Source: Thermoleophilaceae bacterium (GTDB taxonomy: Bacteria; Actinomycetota; Thermoleophilia; Solirubrobacterales; Thermoleophilaceae). Taken from it: a stretch of DNA of 5,944 bases. The stretch spans positions 1-5,944 of the forward strand of contig JACCZR010000009.1 of assembly GCA_013695855.1 (NCBI GenBank). Reading direction: 5' to 3'. Position numbers and translations under genes: made by a program. The notes under the pieces are model-generated. The model did no database searches, was not told where the DNA came from, and was given only the letters and a program-made list of their open reading frames with translations. Below are positions 1-4,464 of this stretch, in pieces (position 1 is the stretch's first letter; each line of letters starts with the position of its first letter).

Positions 1-297
1 GGTCGGCGGCTCGGGGGCAAGCTCGCCCCCCGCCGACGCGGGCTGGGACCGCGCCACCTCCAGGGCCCGCTGAAGCGCCGCCTCGGCACCGGCCGACGTG
101 CTCTCACGGGTGGCGGCGAACCCCCACGCGCCTCCCACACGCACCCGCACGCCGACGCCCTCGTCCTCGCCGCGGTCCAGCGCCTCAACCGCGCCATCGC
201 GTACGGCCACGCGCTCGCGGCGCGTGCGCACCAGGCGGGCGTCGGCGTAGTCGACGCGACACGAAGCCGCGTCGACCAGGTCTTCGAGGAGGGTCAG
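1..297 (-). CDS. tldD: TldD/PmbA-family metalloprotease-like protein, N-terminal 99 residues (cut by window edge)
   Basis: TldD, with its partner TldE/PmbA, forms a cytosolic zinc protease that degrades or trims unfolded peptides and modified peptide precursors. Only the N-terminal domain is in the window. The signature is clear: DYADARLV at residues 17-23, an R-x-E-x-V-x-V-x-D-G stretch at 27-35, EGVGVRV at 46-52 and GAWGFAATRE at 56-65, the usual TldD pattern. The zinc-binding HExxxH and C-terminal domain lie beyond the left edge, so activity cannot be judged. The frame has no ATG, GTG or TTG start before the conserved block; the best start is CTG at 297-295, giving LTLLEDLVDAA and a 4-base overlap (CTGA) with the upstream stop. 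The next in-frame GTG would remove the conserved DYADARL. It is the last visible gene of the channel unit. TldD is favoured over TldE from the YADxR and GAWGFA motifs. Confidence 0.82.
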   Translation of the reverse strand, partial: MTLLEDLVDAASCRVDYADARLVRTRRERVAVRDGAVEALDRGEDEGVGVRVRVGGAWGFAATRESTSAGAEAALQRALEVARSQPASAGGELAPEPPT

Positions 298-920
298 AGC
301 CCGAGGTCGCGGGCGATGCCCGGCCTGGCCCTGTCGAACATCACGAAGCGGGGGTCGGGCACCTCGCTCATGTTCGGCTCGACACCCAGCGGCGTGCCCT
401 CGGGCAGGCGGCCGCGCAGGCGCTCGGCCAGCTCGTGCGCGCCCTCCTCGGTGGCGGTGCCTGCGAGCACGTACGAGAAACGGCGTTCCACGGTGAGGCC
501 CTCCTCGCGAAGCTCGCTCTCGAGCTCCACTGCCTCGAGCAGGCCGACGAGTTCGATCCGCACCTCCCAGTCCTCGCCGCTCGCGCGCTTGCGCTCGGCG
601 GCACGCTGCTCATCGGTGCCCGGCATCGGATGCGAGACGTCCTCCCAGGCCTCCTCGTCGGGGTGCCAGCGGGTGGTGGCCACCTCCGCGCTTAGCCGGT
701 CCTCCTCGATCAGCTCCTGTACCACCCGTTCGGCCTCCAGCGCCTCGTCCTGGGTGGAGGTGTAGAGGAACATCCGGGGCCCGTCGCGGGTCACCAGCAC
801 CCGGTTGCCCAGCCGCTCCCGAGCCTCGTCGTCGAGGTTGAGCGAGCGCAGGCGCTCCCCGAGCCCGTACCCGTGCTCGGGGTCGTCGAGGTCCACCTCC
901 ACCCGCCATTCGTCAGCCAT
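294..920 (-). CDS. conserved-looking hypothetical protein with internal duplication (208 aa)
   Basis: I do not recognise a named family. The protein is acidic, with no signal peptide, membrane segment or cysteine, so it is probably cytosolic. It appears to be two versions of one unit. The first begins WRVEVDL at residue 5 and includes RMFLYTSTQDEALEAERVVQ at 49-68; the second begins WEVRIEL at residue 118 and includes SYVLAGTATEEGAHELAERL at 149-168. In each, a short beta strand is followed by an amphipathic helix, then a second strand and an acidic helix, as in ferredoxin-like folds. A charged linker (about 86-115) separates them. The ATG at 920-918 overlaps the channel stop by 8 bases (ATGGCTGA), and the gene's own stop overlaps the tldD start, so all three are probably co-translated. 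Codon use is typical of a real gene here. Function is unknown; context hints at a partner of the channel or of TldD, which is inference only. Confidence 0.85.
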   Translation of the reverse strand: MADEWRVEVDLDDPEHGYGLGERLRSLNLDDEARERLGNRVLVTRDGPRMFLYTSTQDEALEAERVVQELIEEDRLSAEVATTRWHPDEEAWEDVSHPMPGTDEQRAAERKRASGEDWEVRIELVGLLEAVELESELREEGLTVERRFSYVLAGTATEEGAHELAERLRGRLPEGTPLGVEPNMSEVPDPRFVMFDRARPGIARDLGL

Positions 921-1749
921 CGGCGCGAATCTTGTCAGCCCGGGCCGCGAGCTGGCGCTCGATGTCGTCTATGCCCTCTCGCAGCGACTCGAGACGGTCG
1001 AGCAGCGGCTGGTCTTCTATGCGGTCGGCGGCCTTGCGCTCGGCCGCTGCGCGGGCGCGCGCCTCGTCCACTCCGTTGATCAGGACGGCGATCACCATGT
1101 TGATGAGCACGAACGAGGAGATGAGGATGAAGCTCACGAAGTAGACCCACGACCACTCGCTGTAGCTCAGCGCGGTCTCCTGGATCTCCACCCACCCCTC
1201 GAGCGTCAGGATCGAGAACAGGGTGAGCATCGCCTGGCCGAGCGAGCTCCAGTGCGCGGGGTCGTGGTCGCTGAACAGGATCCAGCCGACCATCCCGTAG
1301 GCGTAGAAGAGCAGCAGCACCAGCACGGCCATGCTCATCAGGGGCGCGATGCTGCGTCCGAGTCCCTGCACGAGAACACGCATCTCGGGCAGGGCGCTGA
1401 CTATCCGGAACACCCGCAGCAGGCGCACGACTCGCAGCGCGGTCACGTTCTCGCGCACGCCGGGGATCAGGGCGGGCACGACCATCACGAAGTCGAAGAC
1501 GTTCCAGCCCTCGCCGAAGAAGCGCCAGGGCCGCCGGCCGAACGAAATGATGCGGATGATGATCTCGATCACGAAGAAGGTCAGGAAGACCGCGTTCAGC
1601 GTGTCCAGCACCGAGCCGAGGGCACGCTCGAGGCTGTCGTAGGTCTGCAGGCCGATGACCAGGCCGTTGGCGAGGATCGCGGCGAACGTGAGTACCTGAA
1701 AGCGCGCGGAGGCCGCGATCCGGGCGCAGATGCCGACAAGCCTGCTCAT
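913..1749 (-). CDS. voltage-gated cation channel, single-domain BacNav/NaChBac type (278 aa)
   Basis: A six-helix ion transporter family protein (PF00520) expected to work as a homotetramer in the cytoplasmic membrane. Segments seen: S1 about residues 17-37, S2 about 48-70, S3 about 82-96 with the counter-charge D86, S4 about 104-127, S5 about 134-160, the pore about 170-190 and S6 about 201-226. S4 has four arginines three apart (R106, R109, R112, R115), the voltage-sensor pattern. The selectivity filter is TLEGW (182-186), with glutamate at the position that lines the pore in bacterial sodium channels (TLESW). S6 carries the family sequence FVLINMVIAVLIN, and the tail (about 230-272) is a charged heptad-like helix, the tetramer coiled coil of this family. 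The reading frame stays open upstream to about 2049, but the ATG at 1749-1747 precedes S1 at the usual distance and the extension is low-complexity. Length fits the family. Na+ versus Ca2+ preference cannot be settled from TLEGW. Confidence 0.93.
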   Translation of the reverse strand: MSRLVGICARIAASARFQVLTFAAILANGLVIGLQTYDSLERALGSVLDTLNAVFLTFFVIEIIIRIISFGRRPWRFFGEGWNVFDFVMVVPALIPGVRENVTALRVVRLLRVFRIVSALPEMRVLVQGLGRSIAPLMSMAVLVLLLFYAYGMVGWILFSDHDPAHWSSLGQAMLTLFSILTLEGWVEIQETALSYSEWSWVYFVSFILISSFVLINMVIAVLINGVDEARARAAAERKAADRIEDQPLLDRLESLREGIDDIERQLAARADKIRADG

Positions 1750-1757
1750 GGCGGGCG

Positions 1758-1763
1758 ATTGTG
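1758..1763 (-). promoter_or_regulatory. possible -10 element of the channel operon
   Basis: Read on the minus strand this is CACAAT, ending 8 bases before the ATG at 1749. No ribosome-binding site is visible between them, so a leaderless or nearly leaderless transcript is plausible. I see no convincing -35 box. The same hexamer sits 7 bases before the DUF4395 start at 2821. Confidence 0.3.
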
Positions 1764-1797
1764 CCGCACGGGTCCGCGGTCCCGGCTCGAGGCCCGG

Positions 1798-1817
1798 TCC
1801 GTGACGTCGATCACGGA
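1798..1817. promoter_or_regulatory. 7-bp-arm dyad in divergent promoter region, candidate operator
   Basis: TCCGTGA (1798-1804) and TCACGGA (1811-1817) are perfect inverted repeats around a 6-base spacer. The site lies roughly midway between the channel start (1749, minus) and the flavin monooxygenase remnant start (1861, plus). A 20-bp dyad of this size fits a dimeric helix-turn-helix repressor such as a TetR-family protein, but no regulator gene is in the window. Confidence 0.4.
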
Positions 1818-1860
1818 GCGAGAACGCCGGTTTCGCCCGTACCCTCGCCGGGCCAAGCGC

Positions 1861-2219
1861 ATGAGCGACCACCGCGTAGCGATCATCGGGTCCGGCTTCT
1901 CGGGCATGGGGATGGCCATCCGCCTCCTCCCGAGGAGGCGATGGAGGACTTCGTGCTCGACGCCCCGCGCACGATGGAGCGCCGTCGCCTGCCGACCGTC
2001 GAGGTGTGCCCCGAGGTGCAGGAGGCCTACAACCGCGAGCTGCACGCACGCATGCCCGGCACGGTGTGGAGCTCGGGCGGCTGCTCGAGCTGGTACCTGG
2101 ACGCCAACGGCAACAACGCCACGATCTGGCCCGACTTCACCTGGCGCTTTCGCCGGCGCACCCGTCGCTTCGAGCCGGGCAAGTTCGCGGCCTCGAAGCC
2201 CAGGACGAGAGCGGGCTGA
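1861..2219 (+). pseudogene. flavin-containing (Baeyer-Villiger-type) monooxygenase remnant, internally deleted and frameshifted
   Basis: An intact enzyme of this kind uses FAD and NADPH to insert oxygen into ketones or oxidise heteroatoms, and is usually near 500 residues. Here the ATG at 1861 opens HRVAIIGSGFSGMGMAIRLL, the Rossmann FAD-binding start with GSGFSG. After about 23 residues the reading jumps to another frame, which encodes the C-terminal end: FVLDAPRTMERR, VEVCPEVQEAYNREL, TVWSSGGCSSWYLD and the DFTWRFRRRTRRFEP tail, ending at the TGA at 2217-2219. The central part, with the NADPH-binding site and most of the catalytic core, is missing, roughly 350-400 codons by family length. 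The join at about 1921-1940 is a perfect 9-bp-arm inverted repeat. The remaining C-terminal part also looks drifted (LDAPRTM and EVCPE, where family members usually have LDALR and VRPE). Not functional. A misassembly that removed the middle of an intact gene is the alternative. Confidence 0.85.
1921..1940. repeat. perfect inverted repeat at the monooxygenase deletion join
   Basis: CGCCTCCTC (1921-1929) and GAGGAGGCG (1932-1940) are 9-base arms separated by CC. The repeat falls where the N-terminal FAD-motif sequence meets the out-of-frame C-terminal sequence, so it may mark the deletion event. Confidence 0.6.
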
Positions 2220-2329
2220 TCCGGTGGATCACCCCGATCGCGGGGCCGTGACCTTTCAAGACGAAGCGAGGCCAACGCGCCCGAGGCCGAGCTCGCGAGC
2301 GTGGCGCTCGGCTGGATGCGGTCGACGAC

Positions 2330-2821
2330 TCAAGGCGCCGATTGCAGGCGCGGGCTGAAGTTCGCGCACGCGGCGCAGGTTTCCTCGGGGACCAGTCCGG
2401 TCCTCATCAGTACTCCGAACAGCCCGCAGCCCAGGCACAGGCCGAACACCGACTCCAGCGCCGTGGCGACGATCATGGCCACCAGCACCGCGTCACCCGC
2501 GGGTCCGATTCCCAAGCCCACCGCCAGCACCGCGCCCAGGGTGGTGAGCGTGAGCCCGATCCCCTGGGCGAAGCGCTTGGGCGGCCCCGCCACGTAGCGG
2601 GGCTCGCCGAGCCGGGGCGCGATCGCCTTCGTGGCCAGCAGGCCGAACGGGCTGAGGCTCGGCCCCGTGAGCACGCGGGCCAGGAAGCCGAGCGCGAGCG
2701 CAACCAGCAGCCACTGCGCACCGGTCGCGAGCGCGATGACGCAGACGATGAGGACAAGGCTCGCCACAGCCCGCGCAGCTTTCTCGTTCACGGGGTTGGG
2801 AAAGGAGAAGAGCGCGTCCAC
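2330..2821 (-). CDS. DUF4395 family integral membrane protein with two CxxC pairs (163 aa)
   Basis: The protein matches the DUF4395 pattern along its length: FPNPVNEKAARAVA at residues 7-20, FLARVLTGPSLSPFG at 46-60, the LATKAIAPRLG block, GPPKRFAQGIG at 79-89, and ESVFGLCLGC at 123-132. About four membrane helices are visible (about 18-33, 36-50, 88-106 and 110-128). The paired cysteines CLGC (129-132) and CAAC (149-152) suggest a thiol or sulfur-relay role; DUF4395 proteins are often found near rhodanese or thioredoxin genes, but none is here and the function is unknown. The start is GTG at 2821-2819, 6 codons before the conserved FPNPVNEK; no ATG fits. It lies 47 bases downstream of the VOC gene on the same strand and may also have its own promoter (see 2829-2834). 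The stop is TGA at 2332-2330. Confidence 0.88.
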   Translation of the reverse strand: MDALFSFPNPVNEKAARAVASLVLIVCVIALATGAQWLLVALALGFLARVLTGPSLSPFGLLATKAIAPRLGEPRYVAGPPKRFAQGIGLTLTTLGAVLAVGLGIGPAGDAVLVAMIVATALESVFGLCLGCGLFGVLMRTGLVPEETCAACANFSPRLQSAP

Positions 2822-2828
2822 GGCTGAG

Positions 2829-2834
2829 ATTGTG
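2829..2834 (-). promoter_or_regulatory. possible -10 element of the DUF4395 gene
   Basis: On the minus strand this reads CACAAT, 7 bases before the GTG start at 2821. CTGAAC at 2856-2851, 16 bases upstream, is a weak -35 candidate. With no ribosome-binding site visible, a leaderless transcript is suggested, which would let this gene be expressed apart from the toxin-antitoxin genes upstream. Confidence 0.28.
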
Positions 2835-2868
2835 GCAGCGCCTTCACGCCGTTCAGGCGACGGACCGG

Positions 2869-3216
2869 CTAGCCGGGCTTCTGCTGGAGGAGGCCGATCT
2901 CGTTCCCCTCGGGGTCGAGAAAGGTCTCGAAGAGCACCTTTTCGGACGTTCGCTCCTCGGCCCGTGGGCTGATGCCTCGATCCCGGAGGTCCGCCACCTC
3001 GCGGCCCAGATCGGCGACCGCGACGCCCACGACGGACTTGCCCGCACCCTCGTCGTGTTGAAGTACCTGAAAGAGAGCACTCTCGGAGATGTGCCACTGA
3101 GCGAGGCCATCCATCGGCCGTTCGTCGGGCGGGCGCCCGAGAAAGCGCTCGTACCACGCGAGCGACGTCTCGAAGTCGGCTACCGCGACTGTGGCAAGGA
3201 CGGTCCGGACGTGCAT
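2869..3216 (-). CDS. VOC superfamily (glyoxalase/bleomycin-resistance fold) protein (115 aa)
   Basis: A small single-module vicinal oxygen chelate protein. The first beta-alpha unit is TVLATVAVADFETSLAWYER at residues 5-24, followed by FLGRPP; the second begins VVGVAVADLGREVADLRDRG at 62-81 and closes with FLDPEGNEIGLLQ at 99-111. Members act as dioxygenases, glyoxalases, isomerases or drug-binding resistance proteins, mostly as dimers. The C-terminal metal-ligand glutamate position (E106) is present, but the usual N-terminal histidine of the first strand is replaced by leucine (L7), so a full metal site is doubtful and a ligand-binding role is as likely as catalysis. The ATG at 3216-3214 directly follows the vapC stop (TGAATG, no gap), implying translation from the same transcript. 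Substrate cannot be inferred. The TAG stop lies in a 12-bp perfect palindrome (2865-2876). Confidence 0.9.
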   Translation of the reverse strand: MHVRTVLATVAVADFETSLAWYERFLGRPPDERPMDGLAQWHISESALFQVLQHDEGAGKSVVGVAVADLGREVADLRDRGISPRAEERTSEKVLFETFLDPEGNEIGLLQQKPG

Positions 3217-3642
3217 TCAGTCGGCCGCCTTTGGGATGGGCGTGACACCGATCAGCTGGTCGAGGCCCTCGAAGTCAGATGGGTTGCGAGTGAGCAGGGG
3301 GAGATCGGCTGCCAGCGCCGTCGCCGCGATCAACAGGTCGATCGCACGTCGCCGACGCGTCTTGCGCCCGCCGGAGGCGACCTCTGCGTACGGGCGTCCG
3401 TAGGCGCGGGCGGCGGCTGCGTCGAACGGAATCGCGTCGAAGGTGGCCTCGGCACGCTGCAGGCGCTCCTGGCGGCGGGCTCGCTCGGTGGAGTCCGTGG
3501 CGGCGTGAGGGCCGGCGGCGAGCTCGGCGAAGGTGACCGCGGCAACCGCGAGCTCGGCCGGAAGGGCTTCGGGCGCCATCCGCTCCAGATCGATCACCAC
3601 GGACGTGTCGAGGAGACCCCGGGATCCGCGTGGCTCAGCCAC
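3217..3642 (-). CDS. vapC: VapC-type PIN-domain ribonuclease toxin (141 aa)
   Basis: VapC toxins are Mg2+-dependent ribonucleases that cut tRNA or rRNA and stop translation until neutralised by the antitoxin. The four acidic PIN residues are present: D12 in LLDTSVVIDLE, E40 in VTFAELAAGP, D102 in RRRAIDLLIAATAL, and D123 in TRNPSDFEGL. So the active site looks intact. The length is normal for the family. The frame stays open further upstream to 3750, but that extension overlaps the antitoxin and is not PIN-like; GTG at 3642-3640 is the only start close to the conserved LLDTS and overlaps the antitoxin stop by 8 bases (GTGGCTGA). An AGGA lies about 11 bases upstream, at the edge of useful spacing. 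The start codon is buried in a strong palindrome (3626-3646), suggesting toxin translation depends on ribosomes finishing the antitoxin. Confidence 0.92.
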   Translation of the reverse strand: MAEPRGSRGLLDTSVVIDLERMAPEALPAELAVAAVTFAELAAGPHAATDSTERARRQERLQRAEATFDAIPFDAAAARAYGRPYAEVASGGRKTRRRRAIDLLIAATALAADLPLLTRNPSDFEGLDQLIGVTPIPKAAD

Positions 3643-3646
3643 GCGG
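3626..3646. promoter_or_regulatory. 21-bp perfect palindrome spanning antitoxin stop and toxin start
   Basis: Arms CCGCGTGGCT (3626-3635) and AGCCACGCGG (3637-3646) surround a single central base at 3636. In the minus-strand mRNA this can fold into a 9-bp GC-rich stem with a 3-base loop. It contains the vapC GTG start (3642-3640) in one arm and the antitoxin TGA stop (3637-3635) at the tip. It could gate toxin translation, act as a DNA operator, or both. Confidence 0.6.
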
Positions 3647-3889
3647 GGCCGGGTCCTGGTCGACGAGACGATCGAGATCGGCGCGGAACCGTGCAGGGTC
3701 GACCGGGGCAGCGCTGGAGAACGCCGCGAGGGCGATCTCCCGACTGACAAAGCGATGGCGCTGAACTGGGGTCAGCTCGCCGACGGCGACGCCGTTGCGT
3801 GTGACCGTGAAGCTCTCTCCGGCATCGAGCGCTCGCATGACTTCACCGCTCGCGTTGCGCAGCTGGCGCTGTGTCAGCTCGCGAGCCAC
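3635..3889 (-). CDS. Phd/YefM-family (VapB-like) antitoxin (84 aa)
   Basis: This is the labile partner of the VapC toxin. The N-terminal half has the Phd/YefM DNA-binding fold: ELTQRQLRNASGEVMRALDA at residues 4-23, then GESFTVTRNGVAVGELTPV at 24-42. This half normally dimerises and binds the operon's own operator. The C-terminal half (about 45-80), with a helix around SREIALAAF and another around ARFRADLDRLVDQ, is where members wrap the toxin. The start is GTG at 3889-3887; there is no better ATG, and the conserved block begins four residues later. The start codon sits in a small hairpin, and two stacked dyads lie just upstream (3901-3928), fitting autoregulation. Its stop overlaps the vapC start. 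Family and pairing are firm; target and operator are inferred. Confidence 0.9.
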   Translation of the reverse strand: MARELTQRQLRNASGEVMRALDAGESFTVTRNGVAVGELTPVQRHRFVSREIALAAFSSAAPVDPARFRADLDRLVDQDPAPRG

Positions 3890-3897
3890 CGTTGGCT
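3884..3897. promoter_or_regulatory. small hairpin enclosing the antitoxin start codon
   Basis: On the minus strand, AGCCA and TGGCT are 5-base arms around ACGG, and the GTG start (3889-3887) overlaps loop and arm. It is a weak stem, but it echoes the stronger one at the toxin start, which uses the same GTGGCT/AGCCAC pairing. Confidence 0.35.
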
Positions 3898-3900
3898 AAC

Positions 3901-3928
3901 CGTAGAACAGGTGCTACGAGGACAGCAC
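3901..3928. promoter_or_regulatory. two overlapping 5-8-5 dyads between vapBC and the sigma gene, candidate operator
   Basis: CGTAG/CTACG arms at 3901-3905 and 3914-3918, and GTGCT/AGCAC arms at 3911-3915 and 3924-3928, each have an 8-base spacer. Their centres are 10 bases apart, about one helical turn, so two dimers could bind one face of the DNA. They start 12 bases upstream of the antitoxin GTG and end 42 bases before the sigma factor ATG. Autoregulation by the antitoxin is the natural guess. The arms are short and their sequences differ, so chance is possible. Confidence 0.35.
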
Positions 3929-3954
3929 GATCAGTTCGGTCGCGCTCGGCGGTC

Positions 3955-3960
3955 TACCTT
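3955..3960 (+). promoter_or_regulatory. possible -10 element of the sigma factor gene
   Basis: TACCTT ends 10 bases before the ATG at 3970. GGAG at 3964-3967 is only 2 bases from the ATG, too close for a normal ribosome-binding site, so a near-leaderless transcript is more likely. No clear -35 box is seen. Confidence 0.25.
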
Positions 3961-3969
3961 GTCGGAGCC

Positions 3970-4464
3970 ATGCGTGGAGAGCCGCTGAACGACACCGAGC
4001 GCGGCCTGCTGGCCGCGGCCCTCGAGGGCGACGGACGCGCGTACCGCGAGCTGGTCGAGCCCTACCACTCGGAGCTCCACGCCCACTGCTACCGCATGCT
4101 CGCCTCGGCTCACGACGCCGACGACGCCCTCCAGGGGACGCTCCTGCGAGCCTGGCGCGGCCTGGCCGGGTTCGAGGGGCGCAGCTCCCTGCGGACCTGG
4201 CTCTACCGGATCGCCACCAACACCTGCCTGAACGCCATCGAGCAGCGAAAGCGCCGTGAGCTGCCCATCGAACACGGCCCCTCGGCCGATCCCGGCAACC
4301 CGATCGACGCGCCGCTCGCGGAATCGGTCTGGATCGAGCCCTACCCCGACGACGCCTTGAAGGACGGCCGGGCCGGTCCCGCCGCCCGCTACGAGCCGTG
4401 CGCGAGGGGGCCCTACGAGTCGCTCTCCTCGCTGCTGGAGGACTCTTATGTCGGCAGAGCTTGA
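3970..4464 (+). CDS. truncated ECF-type sigma-70 factor, region 2 only (164 aa)
   Basis: ECF sigma factors direct RNA polymerase to stress or signal-specific promoters. Residues 24-95 are a good region 2: AYRELVEPYHSELHAHCYRM, then DADDALQGTLLRAWRGL at 49-65 and SSLRTWLYRIATNTCLNAI at 72-90. The following ESVWIEPYPDD (118-128) is the linker seen in the large ECF group whose members run over 300 residues with region 4 and a SnoaL-like C-terminal domain. Here homology stops at about ARYEP (139-143). The rest (ARGPYESLSSLLEDSYVGRA) does not resemble region 4, the -35-binding domain, and the frame ends at the TGA at 4462-4464 inside the next gene. The usual glutamate of DALQE is glycine (G56). 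Without region 4 it is unlikely to work as a normal sigma factor; a decayed gene is the best reading, with a region-2-only regulator possible. The ATG at 3970 is supported by family alignment. Confidence 0.82.
   Translation: MRGEPLNDTERGLLAAALEGDGRAYRELVEPYHSELHAHCYRMLASAHDADDALQGTLLRAWRGLAGFEGRSSLRTWLYRIATNTCLNAIEQRKRRELPIEHGPSADPGNPIDAPLAESVWIEPYPDDALKDGRAGPAARYEPCARGPYESLSSLLEDSYVGRA
4437..4442 (+). promoter_or_regulatory. strong Shine-Dalgarno sequence of the helicase gene
   Basis: GGAGGA lies 5 bases before the ATG at 4448 and fixes that start. It is inside the tail of the truncated sigma frame, so the helicase start is placed for re-initiation by ribosomes ending at 4464 or for direct loading. 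It is the clearest ribosome-binding site in the window. Confidence 0.75.

Noticed and set aside
2..37. Strong nested stem at the left edge
   Set aside because: It lies inside tldD coding sequence with good codon usage and is explained by GC-rich Ala/Gly/Pro codons.
1750..2049. N-terminal extension of the channel frame up to 2049
   Set aside because: It is arginine/proline-rich without homology and overlaps the monooxygenase remnant; the ATG at 1749 gives the normal family length.
2232..2245. CCCCG-ATCG-CGGGG stem between the convergent monooxygenase remnant and DUF4395 gene as a terminator
   Set aside because: The stem is only 5 bp and no T-run follows on either strand; nothing else convincing is seen in 2220-2329.
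2220..2329. Codon-like stretch (ESGLIRWITPIAG and EANAPEAELASVALGWMRS readings) as another gene fragment
   Set aside because: The two readings are in different frames, short, and match no family I recognise; GC-rich DNA gives such patterns readily.
805..2358. Long open plus-strand frame opposite the channel gene
   Set aside because: It is the antisense of a clearly recognisable channel, is rich in low-complexity H/E/D/R sequence, and only its 1861-1930 part (the monooxygenase start) resembles a protein.
2865..2876. 12-bp palindrome at the stop codon of the VOC gene
   Set aside because: With no unpaired loop and no T-run it is not a good terminator; a palindrome of this length is expected by chance in GC-rich DNA.
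2830..3747. Open plus-strand frame of about 305 codons opposite the VOC and vapC genes
   Set aside because: Both opposite-strand genes have intact motifs; the plus-strand translation has no recognisable domain and is a GC-rich shadow.
3643..3750. N-terminal extension of the vapC frame up to 3750
   Set aside because: It overlaps the antitoxin coding region and lacks PIN similarity; the GTG at 3642 is at the right distance from LLDTS.
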